This document shows, in pieces, positions 1 through 10,617 of a DNA stretch of 64,000 bases. The DNA lies in NCBI GenBank assembly GCA_028564675.1, contig JAOVVO010000064.1, positions 62,001 to 126,000 on the forward strand, read 5' to 3'. The DNA comes from Onchocerca lupi. Taxonomy: Eukaryota; Nematoda; Chromadorea; Rhabditida; Onchocercidae. Under the pieces are notes generated by a model, which saw only the letters and a list, made by a program, of their open reading frames with translations, had not been told where the DNA came from and did no database searches. Numbering within the stretch: the stretch's first letter is position 1; each line of letters begins with the position of its first letter. The translations under genes were made by a program, and so were the position numbers.

Positions 1-1780
1 AAAAAAAAAAAAACAATGGTACCTCTGACGAGCCACATTCCATCAACCATTCTAAGCAAGCTAACTCGGGACCAAAATACATAACACGATCAATCCGGAA
101 TCTATAAGAAGTTCAAGCAATTTAGTTTAATTACATCTAAATTACTAGTTTACTGATAGATGACTAACCTATCTTGAAATCTATAAAATTCAGATTTAAC
201 TACAATTAGACTTTAAGTCTTGATATGATACATTTTAATCTATTACGCAATTCATCATTTTTTTTTTTTTGTATAAAAACGAGGATCTCAGCTAACTAAT
301 CATTATCAAACAAAATGGAACTTGTAGAAATTAATCAAGCAACCTGTTAGAAAACTTATCAGCAATAAATTTTCTGATATGAAGACCTCTGACTGAAGAA
401 ATTTGCATGGTTTTAGGTTTTAGCGATCGTAACGAAAGTGTCACTCGAAATATAGACGAAAATCTGCATGGTGATGTAATAAATTCCATCATAACTGTAC
501 AAACAATAATCTGCAAATAGTAAGCAAATGATTGTAATATATCAAAAGATACGCCATTTAGATACATAATAAACCACCTTCTGAAGATGCAGTAAATAAA
601 TTGCGTCTGCAATTCGTAAATAAATTTTGATTGGTGGCAGAAAAGTCAGAAATACGGATGACTTTCGGGCCAGTTCGAAACAATTTTCCATTTAATTTTA
701 ACACTTAAACTACTCTTCATGAGTCACTTCGGTTTTTTCTATTGAATTTCAGAATGATGCGTATAAGAGAGCGAAAGTGAAATGAAATGCTTCAAAGCAG
801 ATAAATAATTTCTTATCCCATTTTGCGAATTTAAATGTGCCTTAATATCACTACTTCTCCCAACAAGAATTGAATTTTTGTCACTGGAGAATATGCTAAT
901 TTACAAAAGAATTTTTAAGAAGAATAAACTGATATAGTTTCCGCCAATGATCTTATTTTACTGGTTCAGCGATCTTTCTTCAATTTTCCGGAATGAAATT
1001 TATTTCTTAATTGTTATTGCTCAACAGTGGCATATAAGCGGCTTTCCAATTTGCATAATTGTAATGTGATTCAAAATAGATCACATATGAGCATACTTCA
1101 CATTTCCACTTATGCTGCAGTTCCGATAATCATAATATCAATGTAAATTCAGAACAATATCAAATTTCGGTATTAAAAAAAAAAAAAAAAAAAAAACAAT
1201 AATAACATGAATGATGAATCACTACTAAAAGCGACATTCCTTCTCAATTCAAATTCAAATTAAAACTAAAGGAAACAACATAAGTTGAAAAAAAATTGTC
1301 CCGAAATTAGATTTAATATCAATGATCTACTCTATCTATTTCCACACATTTTTTAAACTGAATCATTGCCAGATTTTTTATTTTCCTTTCAGCTAGCAAT
1401 TCCTGTCATGCTGTAAACAGAAATATTGAAAATCAGTAGCACTGTTCTATGTTTTCAATATTGATGATATATAAGATATGATAAAACTTCTGCAGAAGTT
1501 AAGAATTAAAAACACACTTCTTTATAAATATTAGAGTATCACGGGAAAAAATTTTCCAACAACTTCTGATAATTTATAGTTCTTACACTAATGGAGAAAT
1601 GAAAAACATTTTCAAGATCTCTCAAAATTAATCATTTAAGAAAATCAAATTTCTCCAATTGCAACAAAACTAAAAAAAAAAAAAAAAAAAAAATTGAAGT
1701 TTAAGAATGCAAAAGATAAAAATAGCATTTCATTTATATAGATCAATAATAACTCAAAAAATGATACTGATGAGATCTTC
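1..1780. other. Non-coding flank, no supported gene
   Basis: AT-rich sequence with several A homopolymers (the left edge, about 1175-1195 and 1673-1693). The only noticeable open frame is 331-612 on the minus strand (93 codons). It includes a moderately hydrophobic stretch and a basic tail, but has no recognisable domain and no convincing splice context. It could be the last exon of a minus-strand gene or chance. I do not call it a gene. Confidence 0.5.
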
Positions 1781-4700
1781 TCAACAAGATCTTTTTTTCT
1801 TTAGCTCAGGTTCCAATTTTTCAGTCTGTGTTTTGCGAAATGTTCGCTGAGCACAAATTCGTTCATCGCTACTGTTGTCACTACTACATCCTTTTGTTTT
1901 ACTGTTGGCTTCTCCGATCTCTAGTTCTTCAATGTCGGACGAGAATAAAAGTTCGTCAGGAAATTGAAATGTGGCACAAAACATTTTCTTACGCCCAGCA
2001 ACATCTCGAACAAAACGTACTTCAGTGAAATGCAACTTCGAAATACTGAAAACTAAGTAGTTGACACAATGACCTAAATTTTTTTCCATAACTTGACAGA
2101 AAATTTGCGTTTTAATTATGTAACATTATGAAGAAATGTTCCTCTTTATAAATCTTGCAGCGATAAATAAAAACATTCATTTCAACTTAAACGAAACTCA
2201 ATCAATTTGAATCAACGAATAAATTTTCTATTTCTTATAAAATTTTTTACCCAAGACTTTTGCATATCAAATTTTGCGCTTCATCAAAGTACCAATTATC
2301 CTCCAGATCATCCGGCGCTTTTACGAAAAAATGACAGTGTATGTAGAATGGAAATGGAAGGGTTATATCTGCAACAAAATTGAATATAGTAAAATATCAT
2401 TTTTTCTATTGGAAAATTCAAAAATTTCTTTTAAACCATCACCTGCATCATTCACTAACCTGGCAAACTGAGTTTATTATTTAGACATCCTCGAAAATAA
2501 GGAAGGAACTGTAAGGACATGCCTGGCAAGTTCATTACAACATGTGCATCTGCGGGAGTCTTATCTAAAAATGGAAACAAACGAAAGTAAGAGCTTGGAA
2601 ACATAGCATAAACAAAACCAGCCAAAATTTTCTGCAAGAAACTTTAATTTCTATGAGATGAACTAAAAAATAGAAATTTACTAATTGGTGAAAAAAAAAG
2701 AAAGAAAAAAACTATGTCATTACTTTTAGAATCAGAGATATTGTAATTTTTTGCTTCATTTGCCAAGTCATCAGCGAGAACAGTCTTGATAAACATGGTT
2801 GCATCCATATTATATAAATTAAGCCGTTCGAAGGACAACTGAAATTTATGGTGAATAATTCCGCAGAAGAATATTTATAAAGAATTGAAAAATTGTTGCC
2901 TATTATGAAGAAAAGAAAAAGCGAATAGAAAAAAGTTGACAAAGCAGAAGTTTTAAAAAAGAATTTAAAGAGATATATAGCTGAAAACAAATTTTTAACA
3001 TTGTTTAATTCCAAAAAAAAAAAAAAAAAAAAAAAAATACTGGGATTTGCATGGAACATCATGACTTATTATGGAAATGAATAAAACCTACATGATTGAG
3101 CTCCATATTTCGCCTAATATAATCAATACAATTCGGATTTAGATCATTCGCTAAGATATGATGAGCTCCATTCCTTGCCACCGGTAAAACGAATGGTCCG
3201 ATACCAGCACAACAATCATAAAAAATCGACCGCTTACTAATTTTTTGCACTATTCTTTTATGTTCCGTGCTCAGTCTTGGATTGTAAAACACCTGTAACT
3301 GTTTCGCAAGAAGATATGTTATGATCCTTTTCAATAAAGTATTTGTACAGAATGGCAAAAGAAGAACAAATTGGCATACTTAACATGTTCTTTAGAAAAA
3401 TTAGCAGTAACAAACAAATTCCAAGCAGTTATATTCGATAAAGCGAATGATTAGAGGGATTGTGGGACGAAACGTCTTCAACCTATTCTCAAATTTTCAA
3501 TGAGTATGACATTCTTAACATGTTCTTTAGAAAAATTAGCAATAACATACAAATTCCAATTTCCCATCAAATAAAAAATAAGGCTGGAATAATAACCTGA
3601 CTGAAATCTAACTGATAACGTAATTTTTCTTCATGCACTTCAGTCTTATAATTTTCTTCACCAGCAAGCAAATCAAGTTTAAATGTACGATATTTATGCC
3701 CGATTGCATCCAATTTATTAACAACTGTCCTGCAAAAAGTTGGGATTTTGACAAAATGCGAAAGACTTGAACAATGAAAAAATTATTTTTTTGAGTGGTG
3801 AAGACAAATATGCAAAATCCAAGAATACACTAAATATTTCGACTTCGAAAATCTAATAATTTGAATATACCGATCCTACTATTACCATCATAACTACAAA
3901 TGAGTATTCCGAACTTGTAATACTAAATAAAATGAAAACACATACTTACAATTGGTGACTTTGTCGAGAAGTATTGTCCCAATAACTTTTTTATATAACA
4001 GTAGTTCTTCTCGTAAATTCACATGGACAATATGACCGATTTGAGAAAAACCACTGAAGGTTACAATAATTATTTTCGGATTTTAAGAAAAAGTTTTTCT
4101 AAAGAAGAACTTCCCATAGTAACTACTGAAAATTTAATTAAATAAATCGCTACTGTACATCTAACATACCCGAATTCGAGTCCTTTCGGTAAAATTGCAG
4201 TAATACATGACTTCACGGGCCAGTCATCGTAATTCAAAGTCACAGTGTAAGATTCAAACCTGGCCGTCAGCCCCGTCAAGTTTTCTATAGTTTTTAACAC
4301 AACATTTTTTGTGTTATCATTCATTTTTTCGGGACAAAATACAATAGCTTTTTCGTTTTCCGTCGGCATATTTATGACAGGCTGAAAATTTAAAAAATTC
4401 AGGTCAAATTATCGGTCCTAACAAACATGTAGCACTGTTCCTTAGGAGTAAAGTCACGCAATGGATAAACATATAACTCATTTTGAATGATTAAGAGAGA
4501 TTTACTTTTCATAATTACGATGCAAAGTGTTCCACTCAAAAAACTTTAAAAGTTCATACTATAGCTTATAATCTCAAAAAAAAGAAATTTTTTTTCTTTA
4601 TCAAATTATCAAAGAAATGGGCCAATGTTTAGAAAGACTAAAAAACGAAGAGGGAAAATAAATAAGAAAAATTGCAACAAAATAGCAAAAAGAAAAAACC

Positions 4701-5716
4701 AAAAGTGAAAACATCCCTCATTCGAAATGAAAGTCAAAAATTCATGCTTAAAAGAAATTACCTTAATTTTATTACAAAATCGTTCTACTGTCGTGTTTGC
4801 TATTTCCTTACATCCGATTAGTCGACCGATAACTTTCGGTGGTATAACTACGATCGGTAAAGAGATTTCTTTGCTAAAATAGAGAAAAGAAGCATAATGA
4901 ACTTAGTTTCTTTTTTTGGATGGATTTTCATAACTTGACTTATTTTTGATCACTCACTTATTTTGAATTTTCTTAATTCGATTTCAACTCATCCATCTCT
5001 AATACCAAGTAGAAAAAATCAATATGTAACAAAACTTTCATATTTATACTTCTTGATAATAAAAACTCTAAGGAAAACTCATTGAACTTCTTAATTTATG
5101 CAATTTGTCTTTCTTTATCTTAAATTCTTTTTGAAATTTCTGTTAAGTGAAATCAATATATTTTTGCATTCACAGAAAAACAAAGCCCGTAAATTAGTTC
5201 AAAATCTGAAAGAAATCTTGATGAACAGAAATGTTCAGATTTTGTATAGCTAAATAAGCATTTCCATTAAATCCTTAAAAATGACTATTAATCAGATCAA
5301 TTTCTGAATGGGATGCAAAACTCGGCATATTCCAGTGACTTAACTAAATTAATTCGAAATTCATGAGTGGCTGTCTTGCAGAACAGCATCATTTGCTGCT
5401 ATGAATATAAAAATCTGTAATACACATCAAGTAACATTTAAGAATGAAATGATGCAAGAACTTCAAGCTACCAATCACTTATAAATCATTCTCAATATTG
5501 CTGGTAACTAACACATCTTAGTAATTTTATGAAAAAATAGTCTAACCTGAATAACTTCTTCTCATTTTCCGTAAGAACAGTAATTCCTCGAACCTTATCC
5601 GAAATAGTATACATTGATGACAACCTCCTCACAAAGAACCTTCCCCAAAAAATCTTGATTATAGATGAGAAATGTGTTTTCTCAGTTGATAAGAATAAAT
5701 TAAAGCCATAACGCAT
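1781..5716 (-). CDS. trm5: tRNA (guanine(37)-N1)-methyltransferase, TRM5 family
   Basis: Transfers a methyl group from S-adenosylmethionine to N1 of G37, next to the tRNA anticodon, which prevents +1 frameshifting. Exons on the minus strand: 5716-5547, 4873-4762, 4381-4170, 4053-3950, 3729-3597, 3292-3092, 2838-2724, 2631-2460 and 2091-1781, about 508 residues, the usual length for the family. Visible signatures: VRGITVL near the start, GFSQIGHIVHVNLR (tRNA-binding D2 region), TVVNKLDAI, the AdoMet loop DCCAGIGPF around residue 270, NDLNP, NMDAT, HVVMNLPG (N-L-P active-site motif) and the C-terminal VRDVAGRKKMFC. The ATG at 5716 lies 24 nt behind a TTTGCAG acceptor; an alternative ATG at 5614 gives a form without the Arg-rich leader. 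Phase does not close at 3950/3729 (one base short) or 2724/2631 (one base over), so exon ends there are uncertain, or the copy or assembly carries small lesions. It lies downstream of mitochondrial ProRS. Confidence 0.92.
3379..3559. repeat. Intronic duplication flanking an 85-bp dispersed element
   Basis: Two direct copies of a 45-bp segment beginning CTTAACATGTTCTTTAG (3379-3423 and 3514-3559, period 135, about three mismatches) flank a central segment 3428-3512. That central segment reappears in inverted orientation at 43461-43547 with about 90% or better identity by eye. It lies in the TRM5 intron between the exons ending at 3597 and starting at 3292. Confidence 0.8.
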
Positions 5717-5740
5717 CTATGCCAGTACAAAGAATAAAAT

Positions 5741-5750
5741 CTGCAAATTT
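5741..5750 (-). promoter_or_regulatory. Candidate trans-splice acceptor for TRM5
   Basis: AAATTTGCAG on the minus strand, with AG at 5742-5741 and the first ATG (5716) 24 nt further on. No upstream exon in frame was found, so a spliced-leader acceptor is the simplest reading. It favours the longer TRM5 start. Confidence 0.55.
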
Positions 5751-6407
5751 ACCAATATTTCACTTACAACAGTGTACCGCTCATGCATTTGATCATACGC
5801 CTTTTTCCTTCACACTTAATAGTCTTCGAAAGACGATCTTGCTAATAAAATTCATAGCAGAAAGATTTAAATGTTACTTCTCTACTTATGAACCTTGTCA
5901 AATGCCATCTTGCATTTCCACCACCCATTCTGCAAGTTCCAATGATTGATTTGTCATTTCCCGGTGCAACTACCAAAAATTGTCATATCATTTAGGTCCT
6001 AAACACGTCACATTACCACTCACAATTTTTTCGTTATTATCATTGATCTAAACAAGCTAAAGTTGATGAAGAAATGAACCTCAAGCTAAAGTAATGAAAT
6101 ATTATGATGAGAGGGTACAAAATCTACAAAAATAAAATGAATATTTTGTAATACAGCATTAAAGTTTATTGAAAAAATACGAAAAAGAAGAAACATTTAT
6201 TGCAACAAAATAATAACTTAATGAGCATAATAGCTACTTTCAATTATTGCAACTTCCCACCGACCTTCAAATAGAATTATAATTTTGTTTAATACAGATG
6301 AAGTAGAAGTCTACATCTACTGCGAATAGCATAGTTTTCAGAAGATTTTCAGAAGAGAAACTATCACATATACAAGAAAGTAGGATCTGCACATATCAAA
6401 CAAGTCT
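5751..6407. other. Intercistronic region between ProRS and TRM5
   Basis: About 0.7 kb of AT-rich sequence between the ProRS 3' end and the TRM5 acceptor, with no coding signal on either strand. The spacing would be long for a Caenorhabditis operon but is compatible with looser polycistronic units in other nematodes. Confidence 0.5.
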
Positions 6408-6413
6408 TTTATT
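6408..6413 (-). promoter_or_regulatory. Poly(A) signal AATAAA for ProRS
   Basis: TTTATT on the plus strand, which is AATAAA on the minus strand, about 60 nt downstream of the ProRS stop at 6473. Position and orientation fit a normal 3' UTR end. Confidence 0.5.
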
Positions 6414-6472
6414 TTAAATAGTCATATATCAGAAAATGAAAATCTTTGATAAACTTAAAACATGAAACAGTT

Positions 6473-8868
6473 TTATAGCTTCACAATAAATTTTGAAATT
6501 TCAGCATAATCAAGATCCCCAACATTGATCGGTTCGTCACTATGAATTTCTGTTTTATAATATTCTACGATTGGATTGCTAGTCAATGATCGGGCAGTCC
6601 GATTTCCAATCACCAGTATGTGAGGGATACCTGAATTTAATAGTAAAATAATATACAGCGACAAGCTTCCAATTTATTAAGAAAGAAAAAGACGTATTAG
6701 AATAGGCATAGAAATGCCATTAATATTATTTAATTATTTATTTAAAAATGGATTTCAATTTTAGGAAATTTATTGTATTATCTACCAACAACATTAACGT
6801 TCCATTTTCAATGCTCTGAATGCAGAAATGTAGAAACCAGGAATGCAGAAATGCAAAACTTATTTTCTAACCTACTGTATCATATGTTGTTTACTAATGA
6901 TCCTAAATGGCCACCTACTTTATGTGCATTTTATCCAAAGCTTAATGATGTTTTTTAGGATTTCAAAATATTTGACCTAGATTTGAAGCCGCAAGCAATC
7001 GCTTTCCAATTGAATTATCCAATCGATCATCAACAAAAATATCATTCTGTAGAGATGATATTTGACTGAGATGATTAATAACATCTTGAGCAAATGCCAT
7101 CGTTTTGGACTGAGTTTTGTTCGGCAGAATAACGGCCACTTTAAAAGGTGTCAATGCATACGGCAAACGAAGGGCTTTTGCACTAGGTGACATTGAATCA
7201 ATTAACGCTGCTATCATACGGCCTGAAAATGCTTTGCTATTGATTTTATTATTACACCGACATCAGCACAATAAGTTTGACGTTATAGCTCGACGTTTTC
7301 AAATACAAAACAAAACTGGATATCCTTATTCAACAGTCAAATACCAAAATATGATCTGATTGTTTCCCTTTCTTCATTCCTATACAAAATCTTTGTACAA
7401 TTATTTTGCTCAACACAAGTAGACAAACAACAAAGTAGGAAACAAATATTTCAAACAGTCATAAATTACCAATGCCGATTCCAAAACAGTTCATTTGCAA
7501 TGGTTGTCCAAGATGTTTCGCTTTAAATTTTTTGGTAAATAAGTCCCCTAACTGGAATGTGTGAGCTATTTCAATCGTTTCAACAGTCGAAATACATTTT
7601 TCGACACAACAGCAAGATTTTTCACCACGCTTCAACAAATCATGACTCACACCTGAAGCAAAAAAAAAAAAAAAAAAAATCATTATTGACCTTTCAGCGA
7701 ATCATTAATAATATGGTTTTCATATGATGAAAATAGTAAAGTTCGAGACTCTTGTTTTCCCAATTTTCAGAGAAAAGGTTCGAAAATTATCACATTTAAG
7801 AAAGCTCGAAGTTTGGAAATTATCATCCAGAGCAATAAAAAGTTCCTTTTTTCTTGCAAATAGAAGATAAAGAAAATCAAAGCTCATAATCATAATTTTC
7901 TTGATTTCTTATGGAAAAATTTTGAAAAATTCAAATTGATTCTTTATAGATCTTTCAAGTGGAGACTTACATATTTTTACAAAAGAAAAAGAAAAAAAAA
8001 AGGTCAAATTCTAGCACTACTGACTTAAGCTTTAATGAATGAGATTGAAAATATAACACTACCTGAATTGCAATTTGTACAATAAGCAATACTATCGCGG
8101 CCTGTCCTACACGGTAAATGATATTCATGTGACACATTACCACCGATATTTCCAGCATCGGCTCGAACAATATAAAAATTAATGCCGAGACGATCACGAA
8201 ATATTCGCTGATATGTCTATAAAAATATGCTCTATCCACACTGTAATTTAGCAGAAAATAATAAATGGAATTTTTTAAATGAAGAAAGAATTTAAACATA
8301 AAAATTAGTGAAAATAAATTCCGATTCTTTACTGAAGTGATCAAAATGATAAGTTGCAAGATTATTGACTGAAAAAAGAAAACGATATGGCTCCTTGAGC
8401 ATTTTGATACTAATTCACTTTCATCCATCTTAAAGACTGCCATAGTTTTTGTTTTGCAAGTCTTAAATTTTATATAATAATAAATGCTTACTTCATTCAT
8501 AAGATTGTAAGTATCTGAGGCATTCTTCTCCGTTATATCAAAAGAATATAAATCATTCATTAAAAATTCCCTACTACGAAGAAGTCCATATCCAACAGCA
8601 ATTTCATCGCGAAATTTCGGTCCTGTTTGATAGAGCATTAACGGATACATAGCTTGTCTTAATTCACCTAAAATAAGAACTATTCAAATTCCCATATGTT
8701 TCAGAAAAAAAAAAACCTTGCAAATAAAAATGAAAGACAGTAAAGTAACACGATAATCTATTATTCTTTAAGAAAATTCTATTAAGCACATTCTCTCCAT
8801 AAATCTCATCTCAAATCGAACAATGAAGCCCATCTTTCATATAACTCGATAATTAGTATAATAAGTTA

Positions 8869-8903
<35 letters not shown>

Positions 8904-9802
8904 GTCGCAGCACTTCCATATTATAGAGATAGAGATGCATAAAATACTTTATAATATACTTTATATACTTATAATTTCATTTAATCATTTAACATTTCAT
9001 TTCAATTATTCACATCAAAACTTTCACAAAAATAACTAGCCGTCTTAAACAACATTAATTTGCGCTGTCATACACACTGTGATGAAATATAGAAGTTTGG
9101 TAACAAGGACTATATCACATGAGTAAAATTTAATGTGCAAAGGCAGAAATATGAAAACCAAATGGCTCGAAAATCTGGCATTCTGCAATAATTAAAAACA
9201 TTACCTTGTTCGGCAATCAACTTTGTTATCATTTCTTCATGAGTTGGCTGAAGACAGAAAGTCTGATTGGTTTTATCATTCAAATGAAACATTTCTGATT
9301 CGAAAGCACTCCATCGATCAGCTTTTTGCCACAATTCTTTAGCACCCAATATCGGCATACTGATTTTGTAAGCACCAATGGCATTTAGTTCAGTTTCAAC
9401 CACTTTTATCAATTTATCGATGATGCGCTGACCAAAAAAAACAAAATAGAATGTTAAATATGCATTGTTAAATCTAATGTGCTTTTCAATTTCTACAATC
9501 AAAAAACTATTACGGACATAAAAATTCGAACTGGAACCTCAATCATCCTGACTCTCACTTTCGCTGAGAAAAAATATATCTTTCATTTCACTAAGACTTC
9601 CGAATCTTTGGAGAAAGTTTCTCGAAGAAACATCATTGAAAGGAAAAGTTCAGAAGATACCAGTAGGAAGTATCGAATATATTCCTTTGTGCTCTTGGGC
9701 AATCAACGCTTTGGAAAGCATAAGTTGATGGAAAATTCGAGCTGTTTTCGCTTTCACATCCAATGAGCCAAGCAGCATCGTAGATGCTCGGTGTACTTTC
9801 AT
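6473..9802 (-). CDS. pars-2: Mitochondrial prolyl-tRNA synthetase
   Basis: Class II aminoacyl-tRNA synthetase that attaches proline to mitochondrial tRNA-Pro. Exons (minus strand): 9802-9661, 9427-9205, 8667-8492, 8216-8063, 7652-7470, 7222-6977 and 6630-6473, giving about 426 residues. Signatures: LQPTHEE, motif 2 region YQTGPKFRDE followed by GLLRSREFLMND, GNIGGNVSHEYHLP, two cysteine pairs (CTNC and CVEKC), IEIAHTFQLG, motif 3 region NCFGIGIGRM, the anticodon-binding part with VDDRLDNSIGKRL and a C-terminal LVIGNRTA. This is the short bacterial/mitochondrial architecture, without the EPRS fusion of the cytosolic enzyme. The ATG at 9802 is 26 nt behind a TATTTCAG acceptor and starts MKVHRAS, a short basic leader. 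All junctions fit in phase except exon 1 to exon 2, where the best sites leave one extra base. TRM5 follows 0.75 kb downstream on the same strand. Confidence 0.94.
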
Positions 9803-9827
9803 TTCGTTTCTCCGAATCCTTAAATCA

Positions 9828-9836
9828 CTGAAATAA
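9828..9836 (-). promoter_or_regulatory. Candidate trans-splice acceptor for ProRS
   Basis: TATTTCAG on the minus strand, with AG ending at 9828 and the ATG 26 nt further at 9802. No upstream exon was recognised. The spacing resembles the acceptors in front of TRM5 and the DCC-like gene. Confidence 0.55.
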
Positions 9837-10252
9837 GATGCTGAAAGATTTAAGACCAACAAAAACTCGCTGAATGGACACTATCCTTTCTCCATGTAAA
9901 TATGTATTCAACTAATCTTACAAAGTAACGGTCTTATCCGTGACAGGCTATTTTATAAACAGGAAAATTTTTTAATTTATGCATGTCTTTATTCTATATA
10001 TCTTTTCATGTGCTAAAACAAGTTCTATTCGACAAAGAATAGTATATCAAACATGATCGTTACCTAAAGCAAATAAAGTGACTCAAGTAAAAAAGTTTCT
10101 TTTAAATTTTTTTGGTATGCACATTAACATTTTGACCAGAAGAGATGACACAGAAAAACTGACGCCACATTAATAACTGACTCGAAATTTGTAATATCTT
10201 GATCTTCAGGAGGCCAAGTCAAAAATCCCATTGAGTATTCCCGCATCCACTA

Positions 10253-10357
10253 TCTCGAAATGTTACAATTTCTTTAAAACAGACCAACTCCCTACCCATG
10301 AAGTACCTCGAAATGTTTCAATTTCTTTGAAACAGACCAACTCCCTATCCACAAAGT
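10253..10357. repeat. Two-copy 54-bp tandem repeat
   Basis: The unit beginning CTCGAAATGTT and containing ACAGACCAACTCCCTA occurs at 10253 and again at 10307 with few mismatches. It lies between ProRS and the Helitron remnant. No coding potential. Confidence 0.8.
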
Positions 10358-10537
10358 GTGTGGCCCGTGAATTTCAGTAGCAGCAGTATTAAGTGACGTC
10401 GGGCATTGTCAGACATGAAGGTTTTACGTGACAGTGTTTCGACTTTTTCCGTGATTTCTTTTGATGTTTATCATGTTAACATTATTTTACCCCTTAGCCT
10501 ATTTAGGGATAAAGATAGAAATGCCTTCACTACCGAT

Positions 10538-10602
10538 GTCAGGAAGATCGAAATATTTTTTGAAATATAGATATGACGAAATAATCAAAAATCGTTGTAT
10601 TA
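10538..10602. repeat. Single arm related to the inverted repeat at 22.4 kb
   Basis: This stretch (GATCGAAATATTTTTTGAAA, then ATAGATATGACGAAATAATC) is a diverged copy of the arm of the inverted repeat at 22418-22629. It ends about 16 bp from the 3' terminus of the Helitron remnant. A solo MITE arm is the likely explanation. Confidence 0.55.
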
Positions 10603-10617
10603 TAAAAATATGTACAA

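Noticed and set aside
331..612. 93-codon minus-strand open frame at the left edge
   Set aside because: No family, signal or splice context; kept only as a remark because it could be an exon of a gene outside the window.
2712..3062. 116-codon minus-strand frame with a Phe run
   Set aside because: The Phe run is the A homopolymer near 3015-3037 read on the minus strand; the real TRM5 exon here (2838-2724) uses another frame.
7967..8650. Single 227-codon minus-strand frame
   Set aside because: Only the part at 8492-8650 is a real ProRS exon; the rest reads through the intron, and the next exon (8216-8063) uses another frame.
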